64,000 nt of DNA from Nitrospirota bacterium (GCA_016180645.1 JACPAV010000007.1:104888-168887); one strand, 5' to 3'. Counted from the first letter of the stretch, positions 8,407-16,121 are shown. The notes: a model not told the origin generated them from the sequence alone. Numbers and translations: made by a program.

Positions 8407-8868
8407 GTGGGGAAAATAAACCGCTTGATCGTCCTCGCTCTCATCGCACTGTTCTGCGTTTCGTGGCCCGGCGCTGCCTTATCGGAGGAATCACCCAAGA
8501 AGTCGAAATCCGTTCTTGATGAAGCGCTTTCCAAGTGCCAGCTCATTCTCGACGGTCTGGAGAAGGGCGGAAAGGAAGAGCATCGTCGGACGTCGGTGAT
8601 CGGCGTGCGCGCTGGAAAGCCGGCGGGCGCACAGGAACTCTCGGACGATCCCGAGATCTCCGCGCTCCAAAAACAACTCAAGTCGGCAGGTGAGGCCGCC
8701 GCCCGGTTGCGGGGCGCCGTGGAAGCGAGTTCCGATCCGAAGTTCCGCGCCGATGCCTACAAGGCCCTCAGTGATCTCTATGGCTCGATGGCTGAGGCGG
8801 AGAAGCAGATCGCCGAGAAAACGGGCGCCAAGAAACAACCCGCCGATGGAGAAAGTGGAAAGCCGTAA
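8407..8868 (+). CDS. Secreted helical protein of unknown function
   Basis: A protein of about 153 residues with an N-terminal signal peptide (LIVLALIALFCVSWPGAA) and a charged, helical mature part rich in Lys, Glu and Ala (ISALQKQLKSAGEAAARLRG; YGSMAEAEKQIAEK), probably coiled coil. I chose GTG 8407 because GGAGG at 8397-8401 gives a 5-nt spacer; the ATG at 8395 overlaps that ribosome site and would only add four residues. It overlaps the downstream serine protease gene by 23 bp, so the two are probably translated together, and it may be a partner or inhibitor of that protease (inference). Confidence 0.68.
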   Translation: MGKINRLIVLALIALFCVSWPGAALSEESPKKSKSVLDEALSKCQLILDGLEKGGKEEHRRTSVIGVRAGKPAGAQELSDDPEISALQKQLKSAGEAAARLRGAVEASSDPKFRADAYKALSDLYGSMAEAEKQIAEKTGAKKQPADGESGKP

Positions 8869-9775
8869 CCGTTTCCTGCGTTCCTTCCTTCTGCTGGGAT
8901 TCATTCTTCTTCCCGGGAGCGCTTTTTCGCTCTCCCCCAAGGAGATTTACAAGAAGTCGGCGCCGTCCGTGGTGGCGATCCTGTGCTATGACCTCAAGGG
9001 GAGCGGCACCGCCGGCTCGGGGTTTCTGATCGATGAGAAGAGCCGCGTCCTTACGAATGCGCATGTGGTGATCGGCGGAAAAGGCGCTCCCTACGAGAAG
9101 ATCTGGGTGTACTTCAAGCCGGAATCGATCACGGGCAATCCCGACAAGGACCTTCGCAATCCGGTGAAGGCGAAGGTTGAACGTTTCGACGACAAGTTGG
9201 ACCTGGCCCTGCTGTCGCTCGAAAGTCCCCCCGCGGGAAGTTCTCCCTTGGCCCTGGCCGATCCCTCCTCCGTGGAGATCGGCGACTACGTGGCCGCCAT
9301 CGGCCACCCGGAGCAGGGCGGACTATGGACGCTGACCACGGGGACGGTGAGCACGGTGGTGGCGGACATGGAAGGGGTTCCCGGCAAGGACGCATTTCAG
9401 ACGGAGGCCAGCATCAATCGCGGCAATTCGGGTGGGCCTCTCTTGGACGAGAACGGGAACGTCATCGGGATTAACTCGCTGATCGTAAGGCAGGCCGCCG
9501 ACGGGCTGGCCATCACGGATGTCAATTTCGCGATCAAGTCCGGCGTGGCCCAGAAATGGCTCAACCAGGGCGGCCTGAACGTGGCCCTCACCCCAAAATC
9601 GCCTACGTCGGGAGAAGACCCGGCCTTCGTGAGGGCGGCGGCGTCCAAGGAGAAGATCACCACATCGAAGCAGCCGTTCCGCATCGAAACGGTGGTCGAG
9701 GCGCAACGAAAGAAAATCGAGAAAGAGATGTCCGACATGATGGACGAAATGCATCGAAGGGTCATCGAAGAGTAA
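8846..9775 (+). CDS. Secreted S1C-type (trypsin/HtrA-like) serine protease
   Basis: A 309-residue periplasmic serine protease. The signal peptide (SFLLLGFILLPGSAFS) is followed by a chymotrypsin-fold domain with the triad visible: His73 in LTNAHVV, Asp119 in LDLALL, Ser195 in GNSGGP. There is no PDZ domain after the catalytic part, unlike DegP/DegS; the C-terminal 75 residues are charged and probably helical (EAQRKKIEKEMSDMMDEMHRR). It overlaps the upstream helical secreted protein and is followed 13 bp later by the LPP20-DUF4384 lipoprotein with the ribosome site AAAGGAGG. Probable role: regulated proteolysis in the envelope, possibly with the caspase downstream. Confidence 0.88.
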   Translation: MEKVESRNRFLRSFLLLGFILLPGSAFSLSPKEIYKKSAPSVVAILCYDLKGSGTAGSGFLIDEKSRVLTNAHVVIGGKGAPYEKIWVYFKPESITGNPDKDLRNPVKAKVERFDDKLDLALLSLESPPAGSSPLALADPSSVEIGDYVAAIGHPEQGGLWTLTTGTVSTVVADMEGVPGKDAFQTEASINRGNSGGPLLDENGNVIGINSLIVRQAADGLAITDVNFAIKSGVAQKWLNQGGLNVALTPKSPTSGEDPAFVRAAASKEKITTSKQPFRIETVVEAQRKKIEKEMSDMMDEMHRRVIEE

Positions 9776-9788
9776 AGGAGGAATTCGA

Positions 9789-10907
9789 ATGAAGAGGAAA
9801 CTATGGACCGGTGTGCTGGCTTGCGGCCTGGCCGGTCTGATCTTGTCCGGCTGCGCCGAACCCAAGCCAAAGCCTGATACGCGCGAGAAGGCCAAACGCT
9901 CCCACGATGAACTCGAGCAGGAAGAAGAGCAGATGAAGGAACGGAAAAAAGAAGGCTCGCGCGATCATTCGAGGCTGGAGGAAGCGGCCCCCCCCCGTGG
10001 GGAGGTTGCTTCCCTGGTCCCGGCCCGCCCGCAGGATGCGGAAGCGGTGCCGGAAGCGGCCAGGAAGGCCGACCCGGCCGCTCCCGCGGCCCCGAAACCA
10101 ACGATGGCCGAGCCGTGCCGTTGGGTCGAGGCGGAGGGAGTCGTCGGGATGAGCGACCAGGACACACTCTACCAGGCGAAGGGCCGCGCGATTGCGGCGG
10201 CGCGGCAGGAGGCCATCAAGAACGTGCTCGGTTACGAAATCCGATCCCGCGATGCGGTTTTCCAACAAGAGTCGCTCCGGGGCGAGCAGACTTTGGTGGA
10301 AAGCCTCATCGTCAGCACGCAATACGGACTCATCCTCGATGAAGAGATTCTGGCGGCGGGACCCCTCCGGGATGGGGCGAAGTATCGCGCGAGAGTTCGA
10401 ACGTGCATCGCTCGACAACCGGAGAGAATGGACAAGGGATTTCGCGTGACGTTGGGCCTCAATCGGCAGACGTTCGTGGAAGGGGACGAGGCGGTGGTGG
10501 ATATGACGGTCACGCGGGATTCCTGTGTGTATCTGCTGAACGTGGACACGATGGGGAACATGAGCCTGGTGTTTCCCAACTCCGTGGCATCCGGGAACTG
10601 CGCGGTGGCCGGCAAGTTCATCCAATACCCCGATGCCTCGCTTCAACGGAAGGGTGTTCACCTGACAGCGGTCTTGCCTCAGGGGACGAGGACCTCAACC
10701 GAAACGTTGAAGATTATTGCCTTCAAGACGAAAATGGATCACTTGTTCTCCGATTCCCCCCCGGCCGTTGCATCGACAATCAACGTGAGTTTCGAGCGGC
10801 GAGAGCAACACAACACCGGGGCCTACGGCGACTTGGTTCGGAAGCTTGTCCTCGATGACGTCGAGTGGGTCGAAGATTCCGCCGCTTTTGTCATCCACGC
10901 GAAGTGA
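9789..10907 (+). CDS. LPP20-like lipoprotein with DUF4384 domain
   Basis: A 372-residue lipoprotein with lipobox LSGC (Cys22), then a charged linker of about 85 residues (EEEQMKERKKEGSRDHSR). Residues about 110-205 are LPP20-like (WVEAEGVVGMSDQDTLYQAK, RAIAAARQEAIKNVLGYEI). Residues about 215-310 match DUF4384 (FVEGDEAVVDMTVTRDSCVY then TMGNMSLVFPN), a beta-rich domain often fused or adjacent to bacterial caspases and kinases. A strong ribosome site AAAGGAGG precedes the ATG. The same pairing of LPP20 with an effector domain recurs in the caspase gene downstream, which supports a shared system. Confidence 0.8.
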   Translation: MKRKLWTGVLACGLAGLILSGCAEPKPKPDTREKAKRSHDELEQEEEQMKERKKEGSRDHSRLEEAAPPRGEVASLVPARPQDAEAVPEAARKADPAAPAAPKPTMAEPCRWVEAEGVVGMSDQDTLYQAKGRAIAAARQEAIKNVLGYEIRSRDAVFQQESLRGEQTLVESLIVSTQYGLILDEEILAAGPLRDGAKYRARVRTCIARQPERMDKGFRVTLGLNRQTFVEGDEAVVDMTVTRDSCVYLLNVDTMGNMSLVFPNSVASGNCAVAGKFIQYPDASLQRKGVHLTAVLPQGTRTSTETLKIIAFKTKMDHLFSDSPPAVASTINVSFERREQHNTGAYGDLVRKLVLDDVEWVEDSAAFVIHAK

Positions 10908-10944
10908 CGTTGCGGGTGTGGGAGGCCGGTGCTAATCTTTGGGT

Positions 10945-11034
10945 GTGGGAAAGATCGTCAGGAACCTGACCCTTACAAGGGACAAGGGGAGCGCCAAATT
11001 TGAATGTCTGCTGGACTCAGGGGCCGGCGTCTAA
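10945..11034 (+). pseudogene. Remnant of a retropepsin-like aspartyl protease (N-terminus)
   Basis: A 29-codon frame from GTG 10945 ends at TAA 11032-11034. It reads MGKIVRNLTLTR and then FECLLDSGAGV, where LLDSGA is the D-[ST]-G-A active-site turn of clan AA aspartyl proteases. Bacterial single-domain retropepsins of about 120-130 residues start in exactly this way. The frame stops right after the active-site turn, so this is a truncated copy. It sits between the DUF4384 gene and a nuclease-like gene, in a patch with other remnants. Confidence 0.45.
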
Positions 11035-11043
11035 GGTACTACC

Positions 11044-11544
11044 ATGAGGAAGCGGCGGGCGCCCTACAAAGCCGATCGGGTGAAAGCGCAGATCACCGAA
11101 ATCCGCGAGCGGGTTGCGTACCTGACCGACGGATGGGGGCGATTCGTGGAAGGATTGGTCCAGCCGTGCGTGCCGGAGTTGTTCAAGACATTGGGGATTG
11201 AGCTTTCCGAGACGGCCGAAAGCCGGAAGAAGCACAAAGACGACGACACCCTTGAGGTGGACGTATTGGCCGTGGGAGACGAGCACGTGGTGGCCGTGAG
11301 CGTTAAGACAACCCTATCGAGGAAAGATGATGTGGACGACCTTGAAAGGGACCTTGGACGTTTTTTTGACTTCTTTCCCGAGTACCGGGGCAGGAGACTA
11401 CTCGGCGCCATGGCGGGAATCACTGTAAGAGGCGGGGTGGACCGCTACGCCGAAAGCAAGGGATTTTATGTCCTCACTCCCGCTGGCCATGCGATGAAAC
11501 TCGCCAACTCCAAAGGCTTCAAGCCCAGGGTCTGGAATGCGTAG
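11044..11544 (+). CDS. PD-(D/E)XK-like protein, DUF3782-type
   Basis: A 166-residue protein of the type annotated DUF3782 or PD-(D/E)XK nuclease-like. It has an N-terminal helical segment (AQITEIRERVAYLTDGWGRF), then LEVDVLAVGDEHVVAVSVKT, where a D on one strand and the K of the next correspond to the nuclease core; the usual E-x-K is degenerate here (S-V-K), so activity is uncertain. There is no signal peptide, so it is the odd cytoplasmic gene in a module of secreted proteins. A truncated second copy of its 3' end lies 210 bp downstream, showing local duplication. Confidence 0.65.
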   Translation: MRKRRAPYKADRVKAQITEIRERVAYLTDGWGRFVEGLVQPCVPELFKTLGIELSETAESRKKHKDDDTLEVDVLAVGDEHVVAVSVKTTLSRKDDVDDLERDLGRFFDFFPEYRGRRLLGAMAGITVRGGVDRYAESKGFYVLTPAGHAMKLANSKGFKPRVWNA

Positions 11545-11575
11545 TATGGCGATCTTCCTCGCGCGTTCCCCGGCC

Positions 11576-11642
11576 GGTAGCCGCACCCTTTATGGGTGCG
11601 TCTTCAGGCGCGCTGGGCGCAGGCATAAAGCCTGCGGCTACC
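11576..11642. repeat. REP/BIME-like double hairpin
   Basis: The outer arms GGTAGCCGCA (11576-11585) and TGCGGCTACC (11633-11642) are perfect complements. Inside are two more hairpins, CGCACCC-TTTAT-GGGTGCG (11582-11600) and CGCAGGC-ATAAA-GCCTGCG (11618-11636). This is the layout of a bacterial interspersed mosaic element. It sits between the nuclease-like gene and its truncated copy. Confidence 0.72.
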
Positions 11643-11653
11643 TCGCGCTCTTA

Positions 11654-11754
11654 ATGTCGGCGGCCGTGGCCACAGGCTGTGCGCATCCCAAACCCATCCT
11701 GGACGACACCCGCCAGAGGACACGCGATGAACCCGGACGCTACCGACTACACTT
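11654..11754 (+). pseudogene. Possible lipoprotein N-terminal remnant
   Basis: From ATG 11654 the reading is MSAAVATGCAHPKPILDDTR, a lipobox-like leader (ATGC) with a short mature start, preceded in frame by LALL. The frame then runs directly into the duplicated nuclease fragment in another frame. I read it as the 5' end of a lipoprotein gene cut by the rearrangement. Weak evidence; it may be chance. Confidence 0.25.
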
Positions 11755-11898
11755 CTCGGCGCCATGGCCGGGATTACAGTGAAGGGCGGTGTGGACCGGT
11801 ACGCAGAGAAGAAAGGGTTTTACGTGCTGACCCCCGCCGGAAATGCCATGAGAATCGCGAACTCCAAGGGCTTCAAGCCGAGAATATGGGCCGGGTAA
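11755..11898 (+). pseudogene. Truncated duplicate of the nuclease-like gene's 3' end
   Basis: The 144 bp correspond to 11400-11544 of the nuclease-like gene. Translated, the copy reads LGAMAGITVKGGVDRYAEKK and ends FKPRIWAG; the parent reads LGAMAGITVRGGVDRYAESK and ends FKPRVWNA. The match starts sharply at CTCGGCGCCATGGC and ends at each stop codon (TAG in the parent, TAA here). Most differences are silent or conservative, so the fragment came from a second full gene that was under selection before it lost its 5' part. The following stretch, 11899-12019, holds nothing I recognise. Confidence 0.75.
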
Positions 11899-12019
11899 CT
11901 TCCGGACCGGTCGGCGTGGACCCCGAGGTGATTGAAATCGCGTGAGGGCCATGAAACTCTCAACTCCCATGGAGTCTGACCCGATGCCCACAATGTACAT
12001 GAGCAATGGAGGATTTCGA

Positions 12020-13555
12020 GTGGGTCGCTTGACGGCGAGGTTGCTGAAACGAGGGAAACTTCTTCAATTCCTCTTGGTGGTAACGATGTTCGGTAGGGTG
12101 GAGTACGTTCTCAGCGATGACAGCGGCAAGCCCTCGTGGGTGGAACGCGGCAGCGGGGCGTTCGTTGTTGCCGGTCAGAAGATATTCTACGGCGTAGGCG
12201 TAGTAGAGGGCATCAAGAACGCGAATATGGCACAAAAAACGGCTGAGAACAGGGCTCGTGCTGAACTCGCGAAAGTGAGCGAGAGCTATTCGGCATACCT
12301 CATGAGGAGGTGGGATCAAGTCTTGTCGGAGTACGGACAGTTCTCTCTCAGAAGAGGTCTTGAGGAAGCAATTCAGACCGCGTTCACTCAAGCGATTGCC
12401 GATGCGAAAATCGTGGATCGGTGGCAGGCAAATGAAGATGACGGTTCCGTGTGGGGTACGATAAAGAAGTCTCCCGTGTACGTGTTAACGGGTTTCAGTT
12501 TGGACGACGTACAGCGGTATGCGGCCAAGGAGTTCAATCGGTTGCTACTGTTTTCCAGCGAAAACCGAGAGGGTGCCAAGGGCCTTGGGAAGCAGTGGGA
12601 CAAAGCTTTCTCCGAGCTTCTCAAGGTGGATGCTGCACACAGGTTGACCGGGGAGTCTCATGTCGGTGAAGGCGAGTTCACCACTCCTGCGTCCCCGCAG
12701 TCATCCTCAGCACTGCGTGCACAAACGAGCGCGATCACCCCGGTCGGATCTGAAGTCGACTCCCCACCTGGAGTTCGCGTGAAGGCGGCTGGCTCGTTCT
12801 GGGCGCTTATTGTGGGGATCGAACACTATCCGAGTCTGCCTGCGGTCGATTTTGCACAACAGGATGTGACCGCCATCAAGCAGTACCTGACGACCACCAT
12901 GGGATTCCCGGAGGAAAACGTTGTTATGCTCACTGACTCCAATGCGACGAAATCCGGAATCCAGAAGTACTTGAACGAGTGGCTGCCGCGCAATACGAAC
13001 GCGAAGTCGCGCATCCTGATCTTCTTTGCCGGTCATGGCGCGCCGGAAACCGAAACAGGAGACGCGTATCTTGTCCCGTATGACGGCGATCCCAATTTCC
13101 TCAAGACCACGGGAATCCTTCTCAAGGACTTCTACACGGCCATCGAGGCTCTTCCGGCCAAAGATGTCATCGTATTGACTGATGCCTGCTTCTCAGGCGC
13201 GGGCGGCCGTTCGGTGCTGGCCAAGGGTGCGCGACCACTCGTGACGAAGGTTGACACCGCCCTGCCCCCGAGCTCCAAGATTCTCTCCATCGCCGCCGCT
13301 TCCGGCTCCGAGATCACCGCCTCTTACGAAGAAAAGGGGCACGGACTCTTCACGTATTTTCTTCTCAAGGGTTTGCGAGGCGATGCGGACAAAGATCAGG
13401 ACGGGTGGGTGACGGTGGCCGAGGCTTACGACTACCTCAAGCCGAACGTCCAGAAGATGGCCCGGCGGCAAAACCGCGAGCAGACGCCACAACTGCTCCC
13501 CGGCCTCGATGCGCTTGGGGTGAAAGCCAAACTGAAACTGGCCAAGGTGAAGTAG
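12020..13555 (+). CDS. Secreted LPP20-caspase (C14 peptidase) fusion
   Basis: A 511-residue protein with a signal peptide or N-terminal anchor (LLQFLLVVTMFG), an LPP20-like region (about residues 38-180, PSWVERGSGAFVVAGQKIFY) and a C14 caspase domain (about 259-500). The dyad is His339 in FFAGHGAP and Cys390 in LTDACFSG. Near the end, DKDQDGWVTVAE (residues 457-468) fits the EF-hand calcium loop. GTG 12020 was chosen because GGAGG lies 7 nt upstream and the signal peptide follows; starts at 11942 or 11951 would put a polar tail in front of it. Its export is the notable point: most characterised prokaryotic caspase effectors are cytoplasmic. Probable role: calcium- or signal-gated proteolysis in the envelope. 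Confidence 0.88.
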   Translation: MGRLTARLLKRGKLLQFLLVVTMFGRVEYVLSDDSGKPSWVERGSGAFVVAGQKIFYGVGVVEGIKNANMAQKTAENRARAELAKVSESYSAYLMRRWDQVLSEYGQFSLRRGLEEAIQTAFTQAIADAKIVDRWQANEDDGSVWGTIKKSPVYVLTGFSLDDVQRYAAKEFNRLLLFSSENREGAKGLGKQWDKAFSELLKVDAAHRLTGESHVGEGEFTTPASPQSSSALRAQTSAITPVGSEVDSPPGVRVKAAGSFWALIVGIEHYPSLPAVDFAQQDVTAIKQYLTTTMGFPEENVVMLTDSNATKSGIQKYLNEWLPRNTNAKSRILIFFAGHGAPETETGDAYLVPYDGDPNFLKTTGILLKDFYTAIEALPAKDVIVLTDACFSGAGGRSVLAKGARPLVTKVDTALPPSSKILSIAAASGSEITASYEEKGHGLFTYFLLKGLRGDADKDQDGWVTVAEAYDYLKPNVQKMARRQNREQTPQLLPGLDALGVKAKLKLAKVK

Positions 13556-13577
13556 GGTCGTGACGTGATGGCCCGCC

Positions 13578-13849
13578 ATGCAACGAGTAGCCTACCAGGA
13601 GTTTGAGGCGAGCGAGATCTACTGCCCGAAGTGCGGGCGGGCGATGCCGGTCAGGAAGAGGCTACTGCTCGCGCTCCCGGAAGGGGACAAGTTCGACCCA
13701 TGGAGGGGTCTGTACTTGCGCGCGCGCGGGCCAGGACGGCACGCTTCGATCGATCGCGCAAGTGCGATTATGTCTGCTCGCAGTGCGGCTCGCCGGTGGG
13801 GTCCAAGTTGGACAAGTCCGCCGGGCCGGTGAGATTCACCCGGCGGTAG
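13578..13849 (+). pseudogene. Zinc-ribbon protein gene split by a 71-bp repeat
   Basis: The frame from 13578 begins MQRVAYQEFEASEIYCPKCG, and continues to LPEGDKFD, typical of a small zinc-ribbon protein. It then runs into a repeat. After the repeat a different frame gives YVCSQCGSPVGSKLD and ends VRFTRR at 13849. Removing 13697-13767 joins the halves exactly as GDKFD-YVCSQCG, giving a protein of about 66 residues with two CxxC pairs. The inserted 71 bp is not a multiple of three, so the gene as it stands makes only a half-ribbon with a foreign tail. Both junctions carry the bases CGA. Confidence 0.72.
13697..13767. repeat. 71-bp palindromic repeat, copy inside zinc-ribbon gene
   Basis: It begins CCCATGGAGGGG and ends CGCGCAAGTGCGA. 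The internal arms ACTTGCGCG and CGCGCAAGT are perfect complements. It aligns over its full length with two tandem units after tRNA-Lys (24471-24613): shared blocks are CCCATGGA-GGG, GTACTTGCGC, CGCG-GCCA-GA and ATCGCG--GTGCG. It has disrupted the host gene. Confidence 0.72.
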
Positions 13850-13874
13850 CCGGCCCCCCCCCCCCCCATCCCAA

Positions 13875-13955
13875 CCTTCCCCCTCCAGGGGGGAAGGAGA
13901 AGGGGCGAACCTCCAAGTTCGCCCATCACAGGAGGGAGCATCTGAAGATGCTCCC
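13875..13955. terminator. Three consecutive hairpins between convergent genes
   Basis: Three stem-loops follow a run of C residues: CCTTCCCCC / GGGGGAAGG (13875-13897), GGGCGAAC / GTTCGCCC (13903-13924) and GGGAGCATC-TGAA-GATGCTCCC (13934-13955). All have perfect arms of 8-9 bp. They lie between the + strand zinc-ribbon gene and the - strand lipoprotein gene and could stop transcription from both sides, though no U-tract follows. They also look like REP-type repeats. Confidence 0.5.
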
Positions 13956-14019
13956 CTACGTCAAGGAGGTCCCGGGATTGGTCCCAAGCGAAGTAAGAAG
14001 CCTCTTGGGGCGCTTGGCC

Positions 14020-14712
14020 CTACTGGGCGTAGATCGTGACCAGAGAGACCGACTGGTCGTATACCCCTACGGTGCTCGTGCCTAGTGCGCTCCCGTCCGA
14101 TCCGGTTGCCGTGATCGTCGCTTTCCCCACCGGCAGACCGAAGAAAATGAATCGACCCGAAGCGTCGGACGATTTGGCCTGCAAGTCGGGAACCAATCCC
14201 GCGAAGTAGATAGGGGAAAGGCCGGAGTCAACGGCGGCCTTGGCGCCGAAAATGCCTTTTTCCTCGCCATCGACGACCCGCACGACGGACCCGGCCAGCA
14301 CACCAACGCCTGCGGGTACTCCGGAGGCGCCCAGCAGGGTCAGCATGGTGGTGGCCAGTGAGGTGTTCACCAAGTAGAACGTTCTCCCGGTCAGGTCGCT
14401 TTGGATGGGGGAGCCGCCGACGTGGAAGGTGAAGGTCGGCTTCCCAAGATAGCTATCGGAGGCCAATACGGCCAGGGTCACATCCGTTCCTTGGGGAACG
14501 CCCTCAATCTTGATGGCTCCTCCGGCCCCCGATGTGGCTGTGATCCCCATCGGCTGGTCGAAATTGAGGAGATCCACCGTGGCGCCTTGCACCGCGGTTC
14601 CGATCGAGAACACCTCGACCTTTCCTTCGATCGATTGGGTGGCCGCTTTGTCATCGCCACATCCGGCCAAGAGACCTGCAAAGAGCGCCGCAATCCAAAC
14701 ATGTTTGTTCAT
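14020..14712 (-). CDS. Lipoprotein with two carboxypeptidase-regulatory-like beta domains
   Basis: A 230-residue lipoprotein (lipobox LAGC, Cys18). The mature part has two beta-sandwich segments of the CarboxypepD-regulatory type. The first is about residues 27-100 (SIEGKVEVFSIGTAVQGATV, then AIKIEGVPQGTDVTL). The second is about residues 145-225 (VVRVVDGEEKGIFGAKAAV, then GRFIFFGLPVGKATI). There is no catalytic motif. It is the last gene of the YCF48-RND-DUF1302-acylase-DUF1329 run, 17 bp after DUF1329, and is probably an outer-membrane lipoprotein with a binding or structural part in that system. Confidence 0.78.
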   Translation of the reverse strand: MNKHVWIAALFAGLLAGCGDDKAATQSIEGKVEVFSIGTAVQGATVDLLNFDQPMGITATSGAGGAIKIEGVPQGTDVTLAVLASDSYLGKPTFTFHVGGSPIQSDLTGRTFYLVNTSLATTMLTLLGASGVPAGVGVLAGSVVRVVDGEEKGIFGAKAAVDSGLSPIYFAGLVPDLQAKSSDASGRFIFFGLPVGKATITATGSDGSALGTSTVGVYDQSVSLVTIYAQ

Positions 14713-14729
14713 AATCCACCTCCGCCTTT

Positions 14730-16121
14730 TTATTTTCCGTAATTCAGAAAATTGCTGGATGAAAAGAGCGACGGCTCGATGGCGATGCTGAACACCGTCG
14801 GGTTGATTTTCGCCTCGACCCGGCTCGACACCGATGCCCGGTTTCTTTTCTCATCCACCACAAATGAAATTTCAGCCGCCGCAGCGGAAATCTTTCCGTC
14901 CGGCGATTGGTAGTAACTCTGGTTCAGCACCTGGGTCCGCCAGAAATCCCCGCCCCGGTCCCATCCGAGCTTCATGTGAACTCGGTTCGTCTCCCGGTCG
15001 ATGACGAGCAGTTGACGGCCGATGCTGTAGTATGGATCCTTCGATGTCCCCTCGACGATGTAGACCGGCCGTTTCACGAATACCCAGTTGAGGGGCCACC
15101 ATGCGGCCAGACCGGATTTGGGATCGTCATAGCCCCAGCGAACGGCGTAGCGCGGTTGCTCGAAGGCGCGTGCTCCGTACTTCCCGGCTGCCTTTCCCTT
15201 CCGGGGAAAAGTGACTGTCTGTCCTTGTGCCTCGGCCGCTCCGGGCTCCTTCCCTCGCGCGGCACTTCCCCCGTCCTGGGGGTCGTCCGGCAGGTACGCC
15301 AGCAGCATGTCCTTCTGCTCGATGAGCTTCCACTTCATGAACTCGATCTTGCCCGAATATCCGTTGAGGTCGTCGAGAATAAAATCCGTCGGGCCGATGG
15401 GGTCGGATCGGTTGGCGGAACTCGTCCGGCGAACGCGGCGAATCGAGGGTGAGTAGGCCCACGTCGTGTCCCACTTCCCTGCCTCCTGCCACCGCCAGGT
15501 GAGCGTGACCGTCCCGAAGAGGTCGGCCGGTGCGAGATACAACGCGTTCTCCATATAGGAGAGGCCCTTCGCGGCGCCCTTCACCTCGTGCGAGGCAAAA
15601 TCCACGTTCATGCGCGCGACCTTTCCGATCACCTCCACCTCCACCGCGGTTCCCTTCAGGGTACGCAGAACAAACATGGCTTCTTGCGAATCGTTCTGGA
15701 ATTCCGTGGCATAGAAGTTCCAAAGGATCTTTGTTCCGGCGTCCGGATCGGAAGGGTCGAGGTCGGGGAAGGGGAGCCCGTAGGGTAGATTTTCACGCTT
15801 CCCCGAATCGGCGGAGATGAGCCCTCCCTCCTTGTCCAGCTTGAATTTTCCCTTGTTGGCCTGAGAAGCATCGTAGAATCCCTTGGCGTAAACGGTTCCC
15901 AGAGAGCCGGATTTCATTTCTCCGATCGTGAGGGCGTAGCTCCCCGCGGCCACCCGCTTGGCGACCGACTCGGGAACATGATCGGCGTAGGCCGATACAT
16001 TGGACTTGTCGATTTTCGAGCCGGGCGAAAGTTCAGCGGCGAATGCGGATCCGCCCATCGCATATCCTGAGAGCAGTGCCATCGCCATGGCCCAAGACAG
16101 GCCTCTTTCTTGAAATGTCAT
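14730..16121 (-). CDS. DUF1329 family periplasmic protein
   Basis: A 463-residue exported protein. The signal peptide (AMAMALLSGYAMGGSAFA) is followed by a DUF1329-like beta-rich domain (FQNDSQEAMFVLRT; GLSYMENALYLAP; WAYSPSIRRVRR; DFILDDLNGYSGKI; VIDRETNRVHMKLGWDRG), which resembles the LolA/outer-membrane lipoprotein-sorting fold. ATG at 16119-16121 is preceded by AGGAGG 8 nt upstream. It starts 1 bp after the acylase gene ends. DUF1329 and DUF1302 genes are often neighbours in proteobacteria. The fold suggests carriage of a lipid or lipoprotein across the periplasm, as LolA does; this is inference. Confidence 0.85.
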   Translation of the reverse strand: MTFQERGLSWAMAMALLSGYAMGGSAFAAELSPGSKIDKSNVSAYADHVPESVAKRVAAGSYALTIGEMKSGSLGTVYAKGFYDASQANKGKFKLDKEGGLISADSGKRENLPYGLPFPDLDPSDPDAGTKILWNFYATEFQNDSQEAMFVLRTLKGTAVEVEVIGKVARMNVDFASHEVKGAAKGLSYMENALYLAPADLFGTVTLTWRWQEAGKWDTTWAYSPSIRRVRRTSSANRSDPIGPTDFILDDLNGYSGKIEFMKWKLIEQKDMLLAYLPDDPQDGGSAARGKEPGAAEAQGQTVTFPRKGKAAGKYGARAFEQPRYAVRWGYDDPKSGLAAWWPLNWVFVKRPVYIVEGTSKDPYYSIGRQLLVIDRETNRVHMKLGWDRGGDFWRTQVLNQSYYQSPDGKISAAAAEISFVVDEKRNRASVSSRVEAKINPTVFSIAIEPSLFSSSNFLNYGK

